From positions 1 through 64,000 of the forward strand of contig NZ_RYYR01000008.1 of the NCBI RefSeq assembly GCF_003977595.1: a stretch of DNA of 64,000 nucleotides, in the 5' to 3' direction. The notes below the pieces were generated by a model, which saw only the letters and a program-made list of their open reading frames with translations, was not told the origin of the DNA and did no database searches. This document shows positions 62,987 through 64,000 of this stretch, piece after piece. Source of the DNA: Lysinibacillus antri (lineage in GTDB: Bacteria; Bacillota; Bacilli; Bacillales_A; Planococcaceae). Each line of letters starts with the position of its first letter. Position 1 is the stretch's first letter. The translations under genes and the position numbers were made by a program.

Positions 62987-64000
62987 TTAAATCTCATATT
63001 TATTTACTTCTTCTGTTTCAAATCGGTTGTATCGTTTTTTCACTAAACCGTATAAATGGGATACAATGACCTTTAATAAGGCATACCCTGGAATACCGAG
63101 GATAACCCCTGCAACACCAAATAGGGATCCCGCTGTTAAGAGGACGAAAATGATGGTAATGGGATGGACAGATAATGATTTCCCCATAATGTTAGGGGTA
63201 ATAAATTTCCCTTCCACTAATTGTACAATCGTCCAAACAATAATTAGTTTCACTAGCATAAACGGCGAACTTACGATAGCAATAACGATGGCAGGTGTAA
63301 TGGCAATCACTGGTCCTAAATATGGGACAACACTTGTAATCATTGCTAAAAATCCTAGTAAAAAGGCATAATCTAAGCCAATGATTACAAATCCAATGGT
63401 CATCATAGCACCGATACAGATAGAGACTAAAATTTGCCCTTGTATGTAAGAACTCACTTGTTTGTCCATTTCTTTCATTACTTGCCCAACTTCCGTACGC
63501 ATTTTTGGAGGAAGAATACGTAAGACGAATTTTGGTAATTTTTCACCTTCATATAATAAGTAAAATAAAATGAATGGTACTGTTACAAGAGATAATAAAA
63601 TTCCTGTAAGTGTTGATACAAACCCTGTAATCCCTGAAGCGACAGAGGAAGCGATATTAGCGAACGTATCTTTCACAGTTAAGACAAGGTCATTTGTAAT
63701 ATCTGTTAACACTTTATCGTAATCAAAATCTAGCTTTGTAAATAATTCATTAAACTTTGAATTATTTAAGAAGGATACGATACTTTCGATTAGAGACATA
63801 AAATAGACAGGAAATTCTTGTACCAAATTCATAAATTGGTCTCGTAAAAATGGATAGACTAGTAACGAAATTAATGTGATTAAGGCTGCTACGATGATGT
63901 ATAGCATTAATATAATGATTCCTCTCGGGACTACACCTTTTCCCTTCCCTTTTTCAGCTAAACGAATAAATGGGCGAAGCAGGTAATAACCAATGACGGC
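62987..64000 (-). CDS. AI-2E family transporter, partial at window end
   Basis: At least 337 residues; the frame runs on without a stop to the last base, reading YYLLRPFIRLAEKGKG and VVPRGIIILM before the first internal Met, so the true start lies outside the window. Several membrane helices with the family's typical core (KMRTEVGQVMKEMDKQVSSY, SVVPYLGPVIAITPAI, LVEGKFITPNIMGKSLSVHP, GVAGVILGIPGYALLKVI). Members export diverse solutes or act in Na+/H+ balance; autoinducer-2 export should not be assumed. Confidence 0.9.
   Translation of the reverse strand, partial: AVIGYYLLRPFIRLAEKGKGKGVVPRGIIILMLYIIVAALITLISLLVYPFLRDQFMNLVQEFPVYFMSLIESIVSFLNNSKFNELFTKLDFDYDKVLTDITNDLVLTVKDTFANIASSVASGITGFVSTLTGILLSLVTVPFILFYLLYEGEKLPKFVLRILPPKMRTEVGQVMKEMDKQVSSYIQGQILVSICIGAMMTIGFVIIGLDYAFLLGFLAMITSVVPYLGPVIAITPAIVIAIVSSPFMLVKLIIVWTIVQLVEGKFITPNIMGKSLSVHPITIIFVLLTAGSLFGVAGVILGIPGYALLKVIVSHLYGLVKKRYNRFETEEVNKYEI

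Overview
The window looks like a chromosomal segment of a low-GC, endospore-forming member of the Bacillota, most likely the Planococcaceae/Caryophanaceae (Lysinibacillus, Ureibacillus or Solibacillus type). The evidence is an alpha/beta small acid-soluble spore protein, Spo0M, SigI-RsgI, AGGAGG ribosome binding sites and AT-rich intergenic DNA. The genus is inference. I see no rRNA, tRNA, CRISPR array or intact insertion sequence.

Layout. 1-18.8 kb is mostly housekeeping: aspartase, the tRNA hydroxylase TrhO, a secreted acidic protein next to sigI-rsgI behind a SigI-like promoter, a PAS-GGDEF-EAL protein, two tandem tiny paralogues, a YqeY-type protein, a PfoR-like membrane protein, patatin, a decayed tyrosine recombinase, a crotonase, a P-loop/Asp23-like fusion, an aminotransferase, PhzF and Spo0M. 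18.9-42.4 kb is a dense defence island. It holds, in order: a McrBC-like pair; a five-gene operon of GHKL/MORC-like ATPase, Z1 helicase, PD-(D/E)XK (DUF4420) protein, AIPR protein and m5C methyltransferase; a LlaJI-type restriction half (two unknown proteins, a McrB-like NTPase and a LlaJI-like nuclease) beside two m5C methyltransferases that share an operon with a very short tyrosine recombinase; and a divergent nuclease-candidate/m5C methyltransferase pair. 42.6-55.1 kb is mainly metabolism: a BCCT transporter and a proline-use cluster (putP, proline dehydrogenase, a degenerate sigma-54-activator-like regulator, P5C dehydrogenase), then a spore protein, an AraC regulator, gene scars and an alpha/beta hydrolase. 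55.2-64 kb has a large DUF4011 helicase-nuclease, a thiazole operon (thiS-thiF-thiG-thiH-tenI) and a truncated AI-2E-family transporter.

How it fits together. The island encodes four m5C methyltransferases next to a McrBC-like enzyme, a family that typically cuts DNA carrying 5-methylcytosine. A drop in GC content inside mcrB, between its specificity domain and its NTPase domain, suggests the AT-rich island joined older DNA there. The proline cluster appears to be run by an enhancer-binding-protein relative that has lost Walker A, Walker B and the sigma-54-contact loop. A perfect 9-bp inverted repeat overlaps the -35 of the P5C dehydrogenase promoter, so it may act on SigA promoters. The thiazole operon uses radical-SAM ThiH. 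It has no visible TPP riboswitch, but a strong terminator hairpin lies between its promoter and thiS.
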